From an uncultured Rhodanobacteraceae bacterium (GTDB taxonomy: Bacteria > Pseudomonadota > Gammaproteobacteria > Xanthomonadales > Rhodanobacteraceae), in contig CALFNI010000082.1 in the NCBI GenBank assembly GCA_937902695.1, positions 1 to 6,399 of the forward strand: DNA of 6,399 bases, read 5' to 3'. Below the pieces are notes generated by a model, which worked only from the letters and a program-made list of their open reading frames with translations, searched no databases and was not told the DNA's origin. Position 1 is the first letter of the stretch, and every line of letters starts with the position of its first letter. The translations under genes and the position numbers were made by a program. Positions 6,287 through 6,399 of this stretch are shown here, one piece after another.

Positions 6287-6399
6287 TTACCGGCAAACCT
6301 GCTTCGAGACGTAAGCGCCCGTCTGCGGGTTCAGGACTTGCGTTTCGTGGCATTGGCGCGCGGCCGGCGTTGCGGCAGCCGGCTTGTCGGCCGCGATGA
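6287..6399 (-). CDS. Small Cys-containing hypothetical protein, C-terminal end (partial)
   Basis: Reading the minus strand inward from the right edge gives 36 codons and a TAA at 6289-6287: an Ala/Pro/Lys run (ADKPAAATPAAR) followed by QCHETQVLNPQTGAYVSKQ and VCR at the end. The start lies outside the window. Evidence for coding is the natural amino-acid mix after the Ala/Pro linker, consistent use of G/C-ending codons, and two Cys near the C-terminus spaced as in small exported proteins. The competing plus-strand frame over the same bases (6196-6399) is Arg-rich and looks like a shadow. I do not recognise the family. An exported or lipoprotein-like small protein is only a guess, as no signal peptide can be seen here. 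Confidence 0.5.
   Translation of the reverse strand, partial: IAADKPAAATPAARQCHETQVLNPQTGAYVSKQVCR

Noticed and set aside
5815..6353. Two minus-strand open frames across the tail (5815-6267 and 5850-6353)
   Set aside because: They extend into the deacetylase gene, are Arg-rich and contain no known domain. Inverted repeats within them explain part of their open length.
6196..6399. Plus-strand 67-codon open frame at the right edge
   Set aside because: It is Arg/Ala/Pro-rich, begins in the palindrome zone, and is antisense to a frame with more natural composition.
1..6399. CRISPR array, tRNA or rRNA genes, insertion sequence
   Set aside because: I saw no regularly spaced direct repeats, no tRNA-like cloverleaf, no rRNA signature sequence and no transposase motifs.

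Overview
This is a GC-rich (by eye about two-thirds G+C) proteobacterial window with tightly packed genes. It falls into three parts: a housekeeping pair (proS-argH), a cell-envelope glycan block on both strands, and a gene-poor tail full of inverted repeats. From memory of the families, the ArgH reads like the short Xanthomonadales type, while the ProS fragment reads like the short alphaproteobacterial type. The host is therefore a proteobacterium whose class I cannot fix from this window.

Layout: 1-384 (+) is the 3' end of proS (prolyl-tRNA synthetase, C-terminal anticodon-binding domain). It overlaps argH (argininosuccinate lyase, 381-1673, +) by four bases (ATGA), with a clear Shine-Dalgarno just before the argH ATG. 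A 19-bp gap then separates argH from a convergent minus-strand gene (1693-3090). That gene encodes a membrane-embedded processive GT2 glycosyltransferase of the NodC/hyaluronan-synthase type. A 98-bp, relatively AT-rich intergenic stretch (3091-3188) separates it from a divergent plus-strand pair. The first gene of the pair is a polytopic GT-C (PMT/ArnT-like, lipid-linked sugar dependent) glycosyltransferase (3189-4877). The second is a PIG-L/LmbE-family zinc N-deacetylase (4874-5950), again joined by an ATGA overlap.

The three glycan genes suggest one pathway. The GT2 enzyme would polymerise or transfer a sugar at the cytoplasmic face, the GT-C enzyme would transfer a sugar from a polyprenyl-phosphate donor at the periplasmic face, and the PIG-L enzyme would remove an N-acetyl group from an amino sugar in that glycan or its precursor. 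The activity types follow from motifs. The shared pathway and product are inference from gene order.

The tail (5951-6286) shows no convincing gene. It holds several strong inverted repeats: a long imperfect hairpin (6041-6101), a perfect 22-bp palindrome (6205-6226), a perfect 18-bp palindrome (6247-6264), and an 11-bp inverted repeat enclosing the 22-bp palindrome. At the right edge, the minus strand appears to carry the last 36 codons of a small Cys-containing, Ala/Pro-rich protein (stop at 6287-6289) that continues beyond the window.
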